Positions 1-7,458 of a stretch of 32,755 nt of DNA are shown here, piece by piece. The notes under the pieces are model-generated. The model was not told where the DNA came from and searched no databases. It worked only from the letters and a program-made list of their open reading frames with translations. How positions within the stretch are numbered: the stretch's first letter is position 1; each line of letters opens with the position of its first letter. Source of the DNA: Streptomyces antimicrobicus (lineage in GTDB: Bacteria; Actinomycetota; Actinomycetes; Streptomycetales; Streptomycetaceae); the NCBI RefSeq assembly GCF_020532625.1, contig NZ_JAJAUY010000066.1, positions 1 to 32,755 of the forward strand. Direction: 5' to 3'. The translations under genes were made by a program, and so were the position numbers.

Positions 1-53
1 TGTCCACTACGTTAGCGGATTTCCCCGGTTACTCATAATCGAGTCGGCGGCTA

Positions 54-75
54 CCGAATTCGGGCATGCCGAATT
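54..75. promoter_or_regulatory. Palindromic operator-like element near left edge
   Basis: Positions 57-75 read AATTCGGGCATGCCGAATT, a perfect 7-base inverted repeat (AATTCGG / CCGAATT) with a 5-base spacer. CCGAATT also occurs at 54-60, so the right arm is repeated directly 15 bases apart. It lies in the non-coding 183 bases left of the glycosylase 3' end, so it probably serves a gene beyond the left edge. The binding protein is unknown. The 9-mer CTACGTTAG also occurs twice here (7-15 and 157-165). Confidence 0.35.
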
Positions 76-183
76 GATCCCCGCCAGGGTGTCCGTAGGT
101 AGTGGTTGGCCGCTCGGGGGGTGCTGACAGCAGGGCCCCGGTTCAAGCGGCTCGGGCTACGTTAGGGGGCTGCCAGAGCCGAG

Positions 184-825
184 TCAAGTTGAGCGGCGGC
201 GTGGCGTGTGGGCCCGGTACGGGCTCACCGTCGGGTCGTGGGTGATCCAGTAGCGGTAGGGGTGGTGGGCTCCGCTTCCGCCCACTCCGGTGCGCGGACC
301 GACGCTGACCTGGTCGGCAGGGACCGGGGTGCCCGCCAGGACGGACAGCGGGGAGGTCGGCCCGGCGCAGAGGTCGGTGCCGTCCAAGGAGCGGTCGATG
401 TCCAGGGCGGTGGCGAGGCGGGCCGGGCCTTTGGCCAGTTCCTTGTCGGATCTGGCCGACAATCGACGTTTGCGAGCCAGGTCGGCGCCCACGGTGATCT
501 CCCCCGCGCGCAGCAGCACCCCGCTCGCGTGGCCCTCGGGACCGCAGACCAGGTTGAGGCTGAACCACATGCCGTAGATGAAGTAGACGTACGCGTGTCC
601 GGGCGGCCCGAACATGGACGCGTTCCGGGCGGTGCGGCCGCGGTAGGCGTGCGAGCCGGGGTCCGCCTCGCCCGCGTAGGCCTCGACCTCCGTGATGCGC
701 AGTTCGAGGGGGCCGTCGGGGGTGCGGCGGACCAGGGTGCGGCCGAGGAGGTCCGGGGCCACGTCGAGGACCGGCCGGTCGTAGAAGCTCCGGGGCAGGG
801 GCGTACGGTCGGGGCGCGCGCTCAT
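184..825 (-). CDS. mpg: DNA-3-methyladenine glycosylase (AAG/MPG family)
   Basis: A 213-residue protein spanning the whole AAG/MPG fold, a monofunctional base-excision repair glycosylase that removes alkylated purines such as 3-methyladenine. Visible family signatures are EVEAYAGE (residues 46-53), SHA (58-60), RNASMFGPPGHAYVYFIYGM (67-86) and NLVCGPEG. By analogy with the human enzyme, Glu48 should activate water, with Tyr50, His59 and Tyr81 lining the flipped-base pocket. The length is normal for bacterial members. The ATG start has no clear ribosome site; instead TACCCT on the same strand (833-838) ends seven bases before the ATG, suggesting a leaderless mRNA. The gene stands alone and is divergent from the Spo0M gene. 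Family assignment is firm; the substrate range is inferred from the family. Confidence 0.93.
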   Translation of the reverse strand: MSARPDRTPLPRSFYDRPVLDVAPDLLGRTLVRRTPDGPLELRITEVEAYAGEADPGSHAYRGRTARNASMFGPPGHAYVYFIYGMWFSLNLVCGPEGHASGVLLRAGEITVGADLARKRRLSARSDKELAKGPARLATALDIDRSLDGTDLCAGPTSPLSVLAGTPVPADQVSVGPRTGVGGSGAHHPYRYWITHDPTVSPYRAHTPRRRST

Positions 826-923
826 CCGGTCGAGGGTAGTGGAACCCGCGCGTGTGCAACCGGGGCCTAAGGTTCCGCGTTGGTAGAGGTAGTCAACGAG
901 CCTGAGCTAGGGGAGTAACGAGG

Positions 924-1706
924 ATGGGGTTCAAGAAGCTGTTCGCGGCCCTGGGCGCCGGTGGCGCGTCGGTGGACACGATCATCACCGAGCCGAACGT
1001 GGTGCCGGGCGGTGTCGTCCAGGGCGTCGTGCGGATCCAGGGCGGGTCCGTGGAGCAGCAGATCGAGGGCCTGAACCTCGGTCTGCAGGCGCGGGTCGAG
1101 GTCGAGGGCGGTGACCAGGAGCTCAAGCAGGACATCGTCTTCACCAAGCAGCGGCTCGGCGGGGCGTTCCAGGTGCAGGCCGGCGCGCTGCACGAGGTGC
1201 CGTTCAGCCTGGAGATCCCCTGGGAGACCCCGGTGACCCACTTCGCGGGCCACCCCCTGCACGGGATGCACATCGGGGTGAGCACCGAGCTGGAGATCGC
1301 GCGGGCGATCGACGCCGGTGACCTGGACCCGATCAACGTGCACCCGCTGCCGGCGCAGCAGGCGATCCTCGACGCGTTCGGGCAGCTGGGCTTCCGCTTC
1401 CGCAGCGCGGACATGGAGCGCGGGCACATCCGCGGCACCCGGCAGTCGCTGCCGTTCTACCAGGAGATCGAGTTCCTGCCGCCGCAGCAGTACCGGGGCC
1501 TGAACCAGGTCGAGCTGACCTTCATCGCCGACGGCCACGAGATGGACGTCGTGCTGGAGATGGACAAGAAGGCCGGGCTGTTCTCCGAGGGCAGCGACAC
1601 CTACCGCTGCTTCCAGGTGGGGCTGCAGTCGTTCCAGGGCACCGACTGGGCGGCGTACCTGAACCAGTGGATCGCTTCGGTGGGTTCGCAGCGCAACTGG
1701 TTCTGA
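924..1706 (+). CDS. spo0M: Spo0M-type sporulation protein (arrestin-like)
   Basis: A 260-residue cytosolic protein with the Spo0M/SpoOM signature: an N-terminal MGFKKLFAALGAGGASVDT segment followed by an arrestin-like beta-sandwich rich in short beta strands. The motifs VVPGGVVQGVVRIQGG (about residues 29-44) and the mid-protein HPLHGMHIGVSTELEIAR are typical. In Bacillus, Spo0M affects sporulation and cell-cycle control, but its biochemical role is not settled; the same caution applies here. The start is supported by GGGGAG about 8 bases upstream of ATG. The next gene (PEBP family) begins 50 bases downstream on the same strand and may be co-transcribed. There is no signal peptide and no membrane segment. 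Confidence 0.9.
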   Translation: MGFKKLFAALGAGGASVDTIITEPNVVPGGVVQGVVRIQGGSVEQQIEGLNLGLQARVEVEGGDQELKQDIVFTKQRLGGAFQVQAGALHEVPFSLEIPWETPVTHFAGHPLHGMHIGVSTELEIARAIDAGDLDPINVHPLPAQQAILDAFGQLGFRFRSADMERGHIRGTRQSLPFYQEIEFLPPQQYRGLNQVELTFIADGHEMDVVLEMDKKAGLFSEGSDTYRCFQVGLQSFQGTDWAAYLNQWIASVGSQRNWF

Positions 1707-1756
1707 GCCGTTCTAGGCTCGCGCTCGAAACAGGTTCGCGATCAGGAGGGTCAGCA

Positions 1757-2293
1757 GTGACCGAACAGCGCAGGGCGCCGCTTCCGCACGATTTCCATCC
1801 CGAGGTGCAGGCGTTCACCGTGGTGAGCGACGATCTCGCACCGGGTGCGGACCTGGGCCCGGACCAGGTGTACGCGCAGGGGAACGTCTCGCCGCACCTG
1901 CGGTGGGAGGGCTTCCCGGAGGGGACGAAGAGCTTCGCGGTGACGTGCTTCGACCCGGACGCGCCGACGGGCAGCGGGTTCTGGCACTGGGTGCTGTTCG
2001 ACATCCCGGCTTCGGTCACCGAGCTGCCGGCCGGCGCGGGCAGCGGGAAGTTCGAGGGGCTGCCGGCCGGTGCGGTGCACGTGCGCAACGACTACGGCAG
2101 CAAGGACTTCGGCGGGGCGGCGCCGCCGGCCGGTGAGCGGCACCGCTACGTCTTCACGGTCTACGCGGTGGACCAGGAGAAGCTGGGCCCGGGTGACGAC
2201 GTGTCGCCCGCGGTGGTCGGGTTCAACCTGCGGTTCCACACGCTCGGTCGTGCGCAGCTGATCGGGGAGTACGAGGCTCCGGTTCAGGGCTGA
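1757..2293 (+). CDS. YbhB/YbcL-family PEBP (Raf kinase inhibitor-like) protein
   Basis: A 178-residue protein of the phosphatidylethanolamine-binding protein family. The hallmark DPDAPTGSGFWHWVLFDIP (from about residue 72) carries the conserved D-x-D and H-W that form the anion/ligand pocket; NDYGSKDFGGAAPPAGERH and RYVFTVYAVD are the second and third family blocks. Bacterial members are small cytosolic proteins of unclear substrate. I chose the GTG at 1757 because AGGAGGG lies seven bases before it; the reading frame stays open upstream to 1667, but that stretch overlaps the Spo0M 3' end and lacks family residues. It ends 17 bases before an excellent terminator hairpin, so it is the last gene of a Spo0M-PEBP unit. 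Confidence 0.92.
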   Translation: MTEQRRAPLPHDFHPEVQAFTVVSDDLAPGADLGPDQVYAQGNVSPHLRWEGFPEGTKSFAVTCFDPDAPTGSGFWHWVLFDIPASVTELPAGAGSGKFEGLPAGAVHVRNDYGSKDFGGAAPPAGERHRYVFTVYAVDQEKLGPGDDVSPAVVGFNLRFHTLGRAQLIGEYEAPVQG

Positions 2294-2310
2294 CCGTTCG
2301 CCTCGTGTTT

Positions 2311-2350
2311 GCCCGGTCCTGGTCTAAAGGAGACCAGGACCGGGCATTTT
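2311..2350 (+). terminator. Rho-independent terminator after PEBP gene
   Basis: A perfect 15-base inverted repeat (2311-2325 and 2331-2345) with a 5-base AAAGG loop, followed directly by ATTTTTAAT. This is a textbook intrinsic terminator, and the T-tract is unusual in this GC-rich sequence. Confidence 0.9.
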
Positions 2351-2442
2351 TAATGCGTTGTCCCGCGTGGCGCCCGCGTCCAGAGTGGTTGCGGGCCCTG
2401 CCGCCAGGGTGGTCGCGGGCCTGCACACGGGAGGTGGGCGAG

Positions 2443-2964
2443 ATGCGGGACACGCTGGTACTGAACGCGAGCTTCGAGCCGCTGTCGACGGTGACGCTGA
2501 ATCGCGCTGTCGTGCTGGTGCTCCAGGACAAGGCCGTCGTCGAGCAGTCGCATCCCGAACTCCGTGTGCGCGGTGCCAGTGTGGATCTTCCGATGCCGCG
2601 GGTGATCCGGTTGTGCCGGTACGTGCGGGTGCCCTTCCGAAGACATGCCGTGTGGTCGCGGCGGGGTGTGCTGGTCCGGGACCAGCACCGGTGCGCGTAC
2701 TGCGGGAAGCGGGCCACGACGGTGGACCACGTGGTGCCCAAGTCGCACGGCGGTGGGGACACGTGGTTGAACACGGTGGCCTCGTGCGCCGAGGACAACC
2801 ACCGCAAGGCGGACCGGACCCCGGACGAGGCGGGGATGCCGTTGCTGCGCCAGCCGTTCGTGCCGAGCGCGACGGACGCGATGCTGTTCGGGCTGGGGGC
2901 GAGCCAGCGGGAGGCGCTGCCGGACTGGCTGGCTCCGTCGCCGGGGCCGGTCCGGGCGGCGTAG
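2443..2964 (+). CDS. HNH endonuclease family protein
   Basis: A 173-residue protein with an HNH nuclease domain in its middle. Cys84 and Cys87 (CAYCG), then the catalytic-type DH pair at 95-96 (VDHVVPKSHGGGDT), a downstream Asn and a CAEDNHRKADRT block form the zinc-structured beta-beta-alpha-metal fold. The N-terminal half (VLNASFEPLSTVTLNRAVVL) is conserved in actinobacterial and cyanobacterial homologues of this stand-alone type; whether they act in repair, restriction or another role is not known. The ATG at 2443 has GGAGG 7-8 bases upstream; the longer open frame from 2305 runs through the preceding terminator and is unlikely. It converges on the permease gene with a 15-base gap and no obvious terminator between. 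Confidence 0.9.
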   Translation: MRDTLVLNASFEPLSTVTLNRAVVLVLQDKAVVEQSHPELRVRGASVDLPMPRVIRLCRYVRVPFRRHAVWSRRGVLVRDQHRCAYCGKRATTVDHVVPKSHGGGDTWLNTVASCAEDNHRKADRTPDEAGMPLLRQPFVPSATDAMLFGLGASQREALPDWLAPSPGPVRAA

Positions 2965-2979
2965 CGCCTCCCCGGCGGC

Positions 2980-3747
2980 TCAGCGCAGCAGGAGCTGCAC
3001 GATCGCCACGGTGCCGACCGCCACGATGACCGCGCGCAGCGCGGTCGGCGGGAGGCGGCGGCCTATCTTGGCGCCGATCTGGCCGCCGAGGGTGGAGCCG
3101 GCGGCGATGAGGAGGACGGCGGTCCAGTCGAAGTCGGCGACGAAGAGGAAGAAGACGGCCGCGATGCCGTTGACGAGGGCGGCGAGGACGTTCTTGACGG
3201 CGTTGACGCGCTGGAGGTCCTCGTCGAGGAACAGGCCCATGAGGCCCACGTAGAGGACGCCCTGGGCGGCGCCGAAGTAGCCGCCGTAGGCGCTGGCGAG
3301 GAGCATGCCGGCGTGCAGCACCGGTCCGCCGTCGGGGTGGGTGCTGCCGCCGGCTTCGCGCGTGCGGGCGCGCAGCTTCTTCGCGAGCAGCGGCTGGGTG
3401 ACGACGAGGACCAGGGCGAGGGCGATCAGGACCGGGACGATCGCGTCGAACGCGTCCGACGGCAGTGTGGTCAGCAGGACGGCGCCGGCCAGGCCGCCGG
3501 CGAGGGTGGTGGCGGCGAGCCGCCGGATGCGCCGGCCCTGGCCCCGGAGCTCCTCGCGGTAGCCGAAGGCGCCGCTGAGGGATCCGGGGACGAGCCCCAG
3601 GGTGTTGGAGACGTTGGCGGTGACCGGCGGCAGGCCGGTGGCGAGCAGGACCGGGAACGTGATCAGGGTGCCGGAGCCCACGATGGTGTTGATGGTGCCG
3701 GCGCCGATGCCGGCCGTGAAGACCGCGAATGCTTCCCAGATGGACAA
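2980..3747 (-). CDS. TauE/SafE-family sulfite/sulfonate exporter-type permease
   Basis: An integral membrane protein of about 255 residues with seven to eight hydrophobic helices. It has the family's N-terminal motif GAGTINTIVGSGTLITFP and a repeated second half (NAVKNVLAALVNGIAAVFF, GGQIGAKIGRRL). Members move sulfite, sulfoacetate or other small organic anions across the plasma membrane; the substrate here is unknown. Start choice: AAGGAG lies six bases before TTG at 3747, giving an N-terminus beginning (M)SIWEAF. ATG at 3753 would abut the Shine-Dalgarno directly, and ATG at 3786 has no ribosome site, so TTG is preferred. It is last in the reverse run with the SPFH and NfeD genes, 84 bases behind SPFH, so co-transcription is possible. 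Confidence 0.88.
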   Translation of the reverse strand: MSIWEAFAVFTAGIGAGTINTIVGSGTLITFPVLLATGLPPVTANVSNTLGLVPGSLSGAFGYREELRGQGRRIRRLAATTLAGGLAGAVLLTTLPSDAFDAIVPVLIALALVLVVTQPLLAKKLRARTREAGGSTHPDGGPVLHAGMLLASAYGGYFGAAQGVLYVGLMGLFLDEDLQRVNAVKNVLAALVNGIAAVFFLFVADFDWTAVLLIAAGSTLGGQIGAKIGRRLPPTALRAVIVAVGTVAIVQLLLR

Positions 3748-3831
3748 GGCCATCTCCTTCGGATCAGTGAGTCGCCTCCCCGCCATGAAGGTCGAGGGGC
3801 CTCACCGATCATGCAGGAGCGGGCGGCCGGT

Positions 3832-4779
3832 TCAGTCGATCGGGGGGTTCTCGCGGCGCTCCGAGGCGGGCGGCTCCTGCCGGGGGATGTTCGAACCGCC
3901 GCTCGCGGGGCCGAAGTTGCCGATGGCGCCGGAGAGGCCCTTGAGGGCGTCGCCGATCTCGCTGGGCACGATCCAGAGCTTGTTGGCGTCGCCTTCGGCG
4001 ATCTTCGGGAGCATCTGGAGGTACTGGTACGAGAGCAGCTTCTGGTCCGGGTCGCCGGCGTGGATGGCTTCGAAGACCGTGCGGACGGCCTGGGCCTCGC
4101 CCTCGGCGCGCAGGGCGGCGGCCTTGGCCTCGCCCTCGGCGCGCAGGATGGACGACTGCTTCTCGCCCTCGGCGCGCAGGATCTCCGACTGCCGGACACC
4201 TTCGGCCTGGAGGATGGCGGCGCGCTTGTCGCGGTCGGCGCGCATCTGCTTCTCCATCGAGTCCTGGATGGAGGTGGGCGGCTCGATGGCCTTGAGCTCG
4301 ACGCGGTTGACGCGGATGCCCCACTTGCCGGTGGCCTCGTCGAGGACCCCGCGCAGGGCGGCGTTGATCTCCTCGCGGGAGGTGAGGGTCCGTTCGAGGT
4401 CCATGCCGCCGATGATGTTGCGCAAGGTGGTGACGGTGAGCTGCTCGATGGCCTGGATGTAGCTGGCCACCTCGTACGTGGCGGCGCGGGCGTCGGTCAC
4501 CTGGTAGTAGATGACGGTGTCGATGTTGACGACCAGGTTGTCCTGGGTGATCACCGGCTGCGGCGGGAACGGGACGACCTGTTCGCGCAGGTCGATCCGG
4601 TTGCGGATGGAGTCGATGAAGGGGACGACGATGTTCAGGCCCGCGTTGAGGGTGCGGGTGTAGCGGCCGAACCGCTCGACGATGGCGGCGCTGGCCTGCG
4701 GGATCACCTGGATCGTCTTGACCAGTGCGATGAAGACCAGAACCACCAGAATGATCAGGACGATGATGATCGGTTGCAT
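3832..4779 (-). CDS. SPFH/Band 7 (stomatin-like) membrane protein
   Basis: A 315-residue stomatin/prohibitin-family protein. Residues 1-21 form a single N-terminal membrane helix (QPIIIVLIILVVLVFIALV). The SPFH domain follows (VIPQASAAIVERFGRYTRTL to about residue 190), then an alanine- and glutamate-rich coiled coil in which RAEGE-type units recur four times at roughly 11-residue spacing (about 195-235). A glycine/serine-rich tail ends the protein. Such proteins oligomerise into membrane scaffolds that organise functional microdomains and modulate proteases or transporters. The NfeD gene lies 74 bases upstream on the same strand, the classical NfeD-SPFH pairing. Family assignment is certain; the client proteins are not known. 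Confidence 0.93.
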   Translation of the reverse strand: MQPIIIVLIILVVLVFIALVKTIQVIPQASAAIVERFGRYTRTLNAGLNIVVPFIDSIRNRIDLREQVVPFPPQPVITQDNLVVNIDTVIYYQVTDARAATYEVASYIQAIEQLTVTTLRNIIGGMDLERTLTSREEINAALRGVLDEATGKWGIRVNRVELKAIEPPTSIQDSMEKQMRADRDKRAAILQAEGVRQSEILRAEGEKQSSILRAEGEAKAAALRAEGEAQAVRTVFEAIHAGDPDQKLLSYQYLQMLPKIAEGDANKLWIVPSEIGDALKGLSGAIGNFGPASGGSNIPRQEPPASERRENPPID

Positions 4780-4853
4780 GAGGTTCCCCGTACCCTTCCG
4801 GCTGCTGTTCTGAACTCACCTGTGGCGGCGTCTCGCGGTGCGCGACGCGCGGC

Positions 4854-5282
4854 TCACATGACGACGGCGGTCGCTCCGTCGATGTCGACGACGTCCACCT
4901 GCTGGCCGGGGGCGAAGCTGGTGCCCGCGTCCAGGGCGCGTGCGGACCAGATCTCCCCGGCGAGTTTGATCCGGCCGCCGCTGCCGTCGACGCGTTCGAG
5001 GACGACGGCGCTGCGGCCCTTCAACGCCTCGATCCCCGTGCGGTGTTGGGGTCGCTGGTCGCGGTGGCGGTTGGCGATCGGCCGGACCACCGCGATGAGG
5101 GCGACCGAGACGATCACGAACACCAGGACCTGGGCCACCACTCCCCCGCCCAGGGCCGCCGTGACCGCGGCCGCGACCGCGCCGACGGCGAACATGCCGA
5201 ATTCCGGCATGGCGGTCAGGACGAGGGGAATGCCCAGTCCGACCGCGCCGATGAGCCACCACACCCATGCGTCGATGTCCAC
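4854..5282 (-). CDS. NfeD-family membrane protein
   Basis: A 142-residue protein of the short NfeD class. Three to four hydrophobic segments occupy residues 6-65. A C-terminal OB-fold domain follows (LKGRSAVVLERVDGSGG, IKLAGEIWSARAL, FAPGQQVDVVDIDG). These proteins are partners of SPFH scaffolds, as the adjacent downstream gene confirms. The start is GTG at 5282. No Shine-Dalgarno is visible; instead TACCAT (5289-5294, reverse strand) ends six bases before the GTG, consistent with leaderless transcription. The OB domain lies at the C-terminal end, usual for this class, and there is no attached ClpP-like protease domain as in long NfeD proteins. Confidence 0.9.
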   Translation of the reverse strand: MDIDAWVWWLIGAVGLGIPLVLTAMPEFGMFAVGAVAAAVTAALGGGVVAQVLVFVIVSVALIAVVRPIANRHRDQRPQHRTGIEALKGRSAVVLERVDGSGGRIKLAGEIWSARALDAGTSFAPGQQVDVVDIDGATAVVM

Positions 5283-5288
5283 ATGGTC

Positions 5289-5294
5289 ATGGTA
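5289..5294 (-). promoter_or_regulatory. Candidate leaderless -10 box of NfeD gene
   Basis: TACCAT on the reverse strand ends six bases before the GTG at 5282, so transcription would be expected to begin at or next to the start codon. There is no convincing -35 and no ribosome site. Confidence 0.45.
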
Positions 5295-5343
5295 GGTCGG
5301 GCGGCGCCGGTCCGGACAGGGTGCGCGGAAGGCGCTGCGGGGG

Positions 5344-6144
5344 TCAGCGCAGGGGCAGGCCGTGGGCGCTCCAGCGGTGGTGCTCGTTGCGCTCGACGAC
5401 GAGCGGGAGGCCGAAGCAGACGGAGAGGTTGCGGGAGGTGAGTTCGAGGTCGATGGGGCCGGCGGCGACGACCTTGCCCTGACGGATCATCAGGACGTGG
5501 GTGAAGCCGGGGGCGATCTCCTCGACGTGGTGGGTGACCATGGCCATGGAGGGGGCGAGGGGGTCGCTGGCGAGGCGGCCGAGGCGGCGGACGAGGTCCT
5601 CGCGGCCGCCGAGGTCGAGGCCGGCGGCGGGCTCGTCGAGGAGCAGGAGCTCGGGGTCCGTCATCAGGGCGCGGGCGATCAGGGTGCGCTTGCGCTCGCC
5701 CTCGGAGAGGGTGCCGAACTTGCGGTCGAGGAGGTCGTTCATGCCGAGGCGGTCCAGGAAGGCGCGGGCGCGCTGCTCGTCGACCTCCTCGTACTCCTCC
5801 TGCCAGGTGGCGGTCATGCCGTAGGCGGCGGTGAGCACGGTCTCCAGGACGGTCTGCCGCTTGGGGAGCTTGTCGGCCATGGCGATGCCGGCCATGCCGA
5901 TGCGGGGGCGCAGCTCGAAGACGTCCGTGCCGGGCCGGCCGAGGGTCTCGCCGAGGATGGTGGCGGTGCCCTTGGTGGGGAAGAGGTAGCTGGAGGCGAC
6001 GTTGAGCAGGGTGGTCTTCCCGGCGCCGTTCGGGCCGAGGATGACCCAGCGCTCCCCCTCCTTGACCGACCAGGAGACCTGGTCCACCAGAGCCCGGCCC
6101 TCGCGGACCACGGATACGTCCACCAGCTCCAGTACATCGCTCAT
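5344..6144 (-). CDS. ABC transporter ATP-binding protein (stand-alone)
   Basis: A 266-residue ABC ATPase. The Walker A motif GPNGAGKTT is near residue 40. The signature is LSEGERKRTLIARAL rather than the usual LSGGQ. Walker B plus D-loop is LLLLDEPAAGLD, and the H-loop histidine is in VTHHVEEI. No permease or binding-protein gene is adjacent, so its transport partner, if any, is elsewhere; single ATPases of this type can also act in ribosome- or resistance-related roles. The ATG at 6144 (MSDVLEL) begins the nucleotide-binding domain at the normal place. AAGGGG lies 13 bases upstream, further than usual, and an in-frame GTG at 6171 is an alternative. NfeD starts 61 bases downstream, possibly in one transcript. 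Confidence 0.88.
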   Translation of the reverse strand: MSDVLELVDVSVVREGRALVDQVSWSVKEGERWVILGPNGAGKTTLLNVASSYLFPTKGTATILGETLGRPGTDVFELRPRIGMAGIAMADKLPKRQTVLETVLTAAYGMTATWQEEYEEVDEQRARAFLDRLGMNDLLDRKFGTLSEGERKRTLIARALMTDPELLLLDEPAAGLDLGGREDLVRRLGRLASDPLAPSMAMVTHHVEEIAPGFTHVLMIRQGKVVAAGPIDLELTSRNLSVCFGLPLVVERNEHHRWSAHGLPLR

Positions 6145-6262
6145 GAGCGTGTTGTCACCCCTTGCAGTCACGGTTCTCAGTGCGCCTGTGGGCGCAGCCC
6201 CAGGCAAACCTACGCCACTGGGCGGGCGGTCCGGGGCCGGGGCCCGGACCCGGCGGGCTGCG

Positions 6263-6268
6263 TAGGGT
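6263..6268 (+). promoter_or_regulatory. Candidate leaderless -10 box (TAGGGT)
   Basis: TAGGGT followed by six bases (GGGGGA) and then ATG at 6275. The spacing puts the expected transcription start on the A of ATG. No -35 hexamer is recognisable. Confidence 0.45.
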
Positions 6269-6274
6269 GGGGGA

Positions 6275-7063
6275 ATGCTTGTGGAACCACGTTCAGGGCG
6301 CTTGGCCGCCTGGGGAAACGCTCTGCTGGCCGGTCTCGTCCCGCCCGACGACGCCGCGCTGTCGATCGTGGGCGAGGACGCGGTGCACCGGGTGGCGGGG
6401 CTGCCGGGGGAATCGGGTCCGGTGGGTCTGACGCTGGCGCTGGGCCGGCTGAGGGCCCTGGGGGTGCGGGGGCTGCGGGTCGCGTTGCCGGCGCCGGGCC
6501 ATCCGCTGGGGCTGAGCGGGCCCCCGGAGTTCAACGCGCGGGCGTTGGAGGCGGAGGAGGCCGTGGTGTGCGTCGGGGCGGCGCTGGGCCTGGTGCCGTC
6601 GGTGACGCAGGCCGGGCCGGCCGGGGACGTGCACGTGTCGGTGGAGTGGCGGTGCCTGCCGGTGCGGGAGGCCCCGCCGGCGGACGTGCCGTCGCTCGGC
6701 GAGGCCGAGCGGGAGCTGGCGGAGGCGCTGCGGGAGGCGACGACCGTGCTGACGCGGCTGGACGTGGCGGCCTCGGGCCCGGTGGCGGAGGCGGCCCTGG
6801 CGGCGTACCGCGCCCGGGCGGAGGCGGGGCGTGAAGCGCTGGCCCCGGGCTACCCGCCGCGTGCGGTCCGGGTGCTGGAGCTGGCCCAGCGGGTGGGCCT
6901 GATGATCTCGCTGGCGTACGGGACGGGCCACGGGGGCGCGGTGTCGGCCTCGGAGATGTCGGCCCGCTCGACGGCCCTGCGGCCGGTGGAGCGGGTGGCC
7001 CGGCGGGCCCTGGTCGCCGCGTACAACGCCGCGGTGGAGGAGCAGGAGCGCCGCCGGGGCTGA
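6275..7063 (+). CDS. Conserved-looking protein of unknown function (262 aa)
   Basis: I do not recognise a characterised family. The 262-residue protein has no signal peptide or membrane helix. It is alanine-, glycine- and leucine-rich, with an alpha/beta N-terminal half (residues 1-130, including LALGRLRALGVRGLRVALPAPGHP split by glycines) and a mainly helical C-terminal half ending VERVARRALVAAYNAAVEEQERRRG. Coding is supported by consistent G/C third positions over the whole length and by a promoter-like TAGGGT six bases before the ATG. It is divergent from the ABC ATPase gene and converges on the chaplin gene. From memory, similar proteins are annotated as hypothetical in Streptomyces. I cannot assign a function. 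Confidence 0.8.
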   Translation: MLVEPRSGRLAAWGNALLAGLVPPDDAALSIVGEDAVHRVAGLPGESGPVGLTLALGRLRALGVRGLRVALPAPGHPLGLSGPPEFNARALEAEEAVVCVGAALGLVPSVTQAGPAGDVHVSVEWRCLPVREAPPADVPSLGEAERELAEALREATTVLTRLDVAASGPVAEAALAAYRARAEAGREALAPGYPPRAVRVLELAQRVGLMISLAYGTGHGGAVSASEMSARSTALRPVERVARRALVAAYNAAVEEQERRRG

Positions 7064-7074
7064 GCCGGGCCTGC

Positions 7075-7120
7075 CCGGCCCCCCGGCGGCGTCGAGCGGG
7101 CGTACGTCGCCGGGGGCCGG
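7075..7120. terminator. Bulged GC hairpin between convergent genes
   Basis: Arms at 7075-7088 and 7108-7120 pair over 13 bases with a single bulged C. The hairpin lies just after the 262-residue protein gene and before the convergent chaplin gene. There is no T-tract; factor-independent termination in this kind of genome often lacks one. The rest of 7064-7212 is very GC-rich, non-coding and repetitive (CCGGGCGCCGGG-type words). Confidence 0.45.
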
Positions 7121-7212
7121 GCGCCGGGGAGGCGCCGGGGCCGGGGTGGGGGGAGGAGTACCCGGGCCGCCGGTGCCTGGTCCTGGGGCCGGGCGCCGGG
7201 TGGGGCCGGGGG

Positions 7213-7458
7213 TCAGGCGTTGACGCCGGTGTTGCCCCAGACGCCGTTCAGCAGACCGATCACGGTCGCGGTGTTGCCCACCACGTTCACCGGGACGTGG
7301 ACCGGGACCTCCACGAGGTTGCCGGAGGCCACACCGGGCGAGTTCAGGGCCTCGCCGGCGGCGTGGGCGCCACCGTGCGCCATGGAGACGCCGGCGCCGG
7401 CGGCGACCAGGCCCCCGGCGATCATGGTGACGGCCGCGGCCTTCTTGATGTTCTTCAC
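7213..7458 (-). CDS. chpE: Short chaplin, ChpE-like, lacking cysteines
   Basis: An 81-residue secreted chaplin. Residues 1-27 form a signal peptide (KNIKKAAAVTMIAGG core, probable cut after SMA). The mature part is one chaplin domain: NSPGVASGNLVEVPVHVPVN, then VVGNTATVIGLLNGVWGNTG. Chaplins assemble into amyloid-like surface films that make aerial hyphae hydrophobic. The two cysteines of canonical chaplins (in NVCGNT and FGNTC) are replaced here by Val and Gly. This is a feature I associate with ChpE, so the intramolecular disulphide cannot form. The start is GTG at 7458 with GGAGG nine bases upstream; the longer frame from 7509 adds a non-signal-like stretch. It has no sorting signal and is the short, non-anchored class. 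Confidence 0.9.
   Translation of the reverse strand: MKNIKKAAAVTMIAGGLVAAGAGVSMAHGGAHAAGEALNSPGVASGNLVEVPVHVPVNVVGNTATVIGLLNGVWGNTGVNA

Noticed and set aside
1..183. tRNA or small RNA gene at the left edge
   Set aside because: No cloverleaf, no conserved T-loop sequence; only a palindrome and a 9-base repeat are visible.
4081..4200. Short repeats resembling a non-coding repeat
   Set aside because: They encode the RAEGE heptad/undecad repeats of the SPFH coiled coil and are explained by the protein.
3313..5295. Very long open frame (about 660 codons) on the forward strand
   Set aside because: It runs opposite to the TauE, SPFH and NfeD genes, has shadow-type composition (Gly/Asp/Arg/Ala-rich with no domains), and the opposite strand has clear families.
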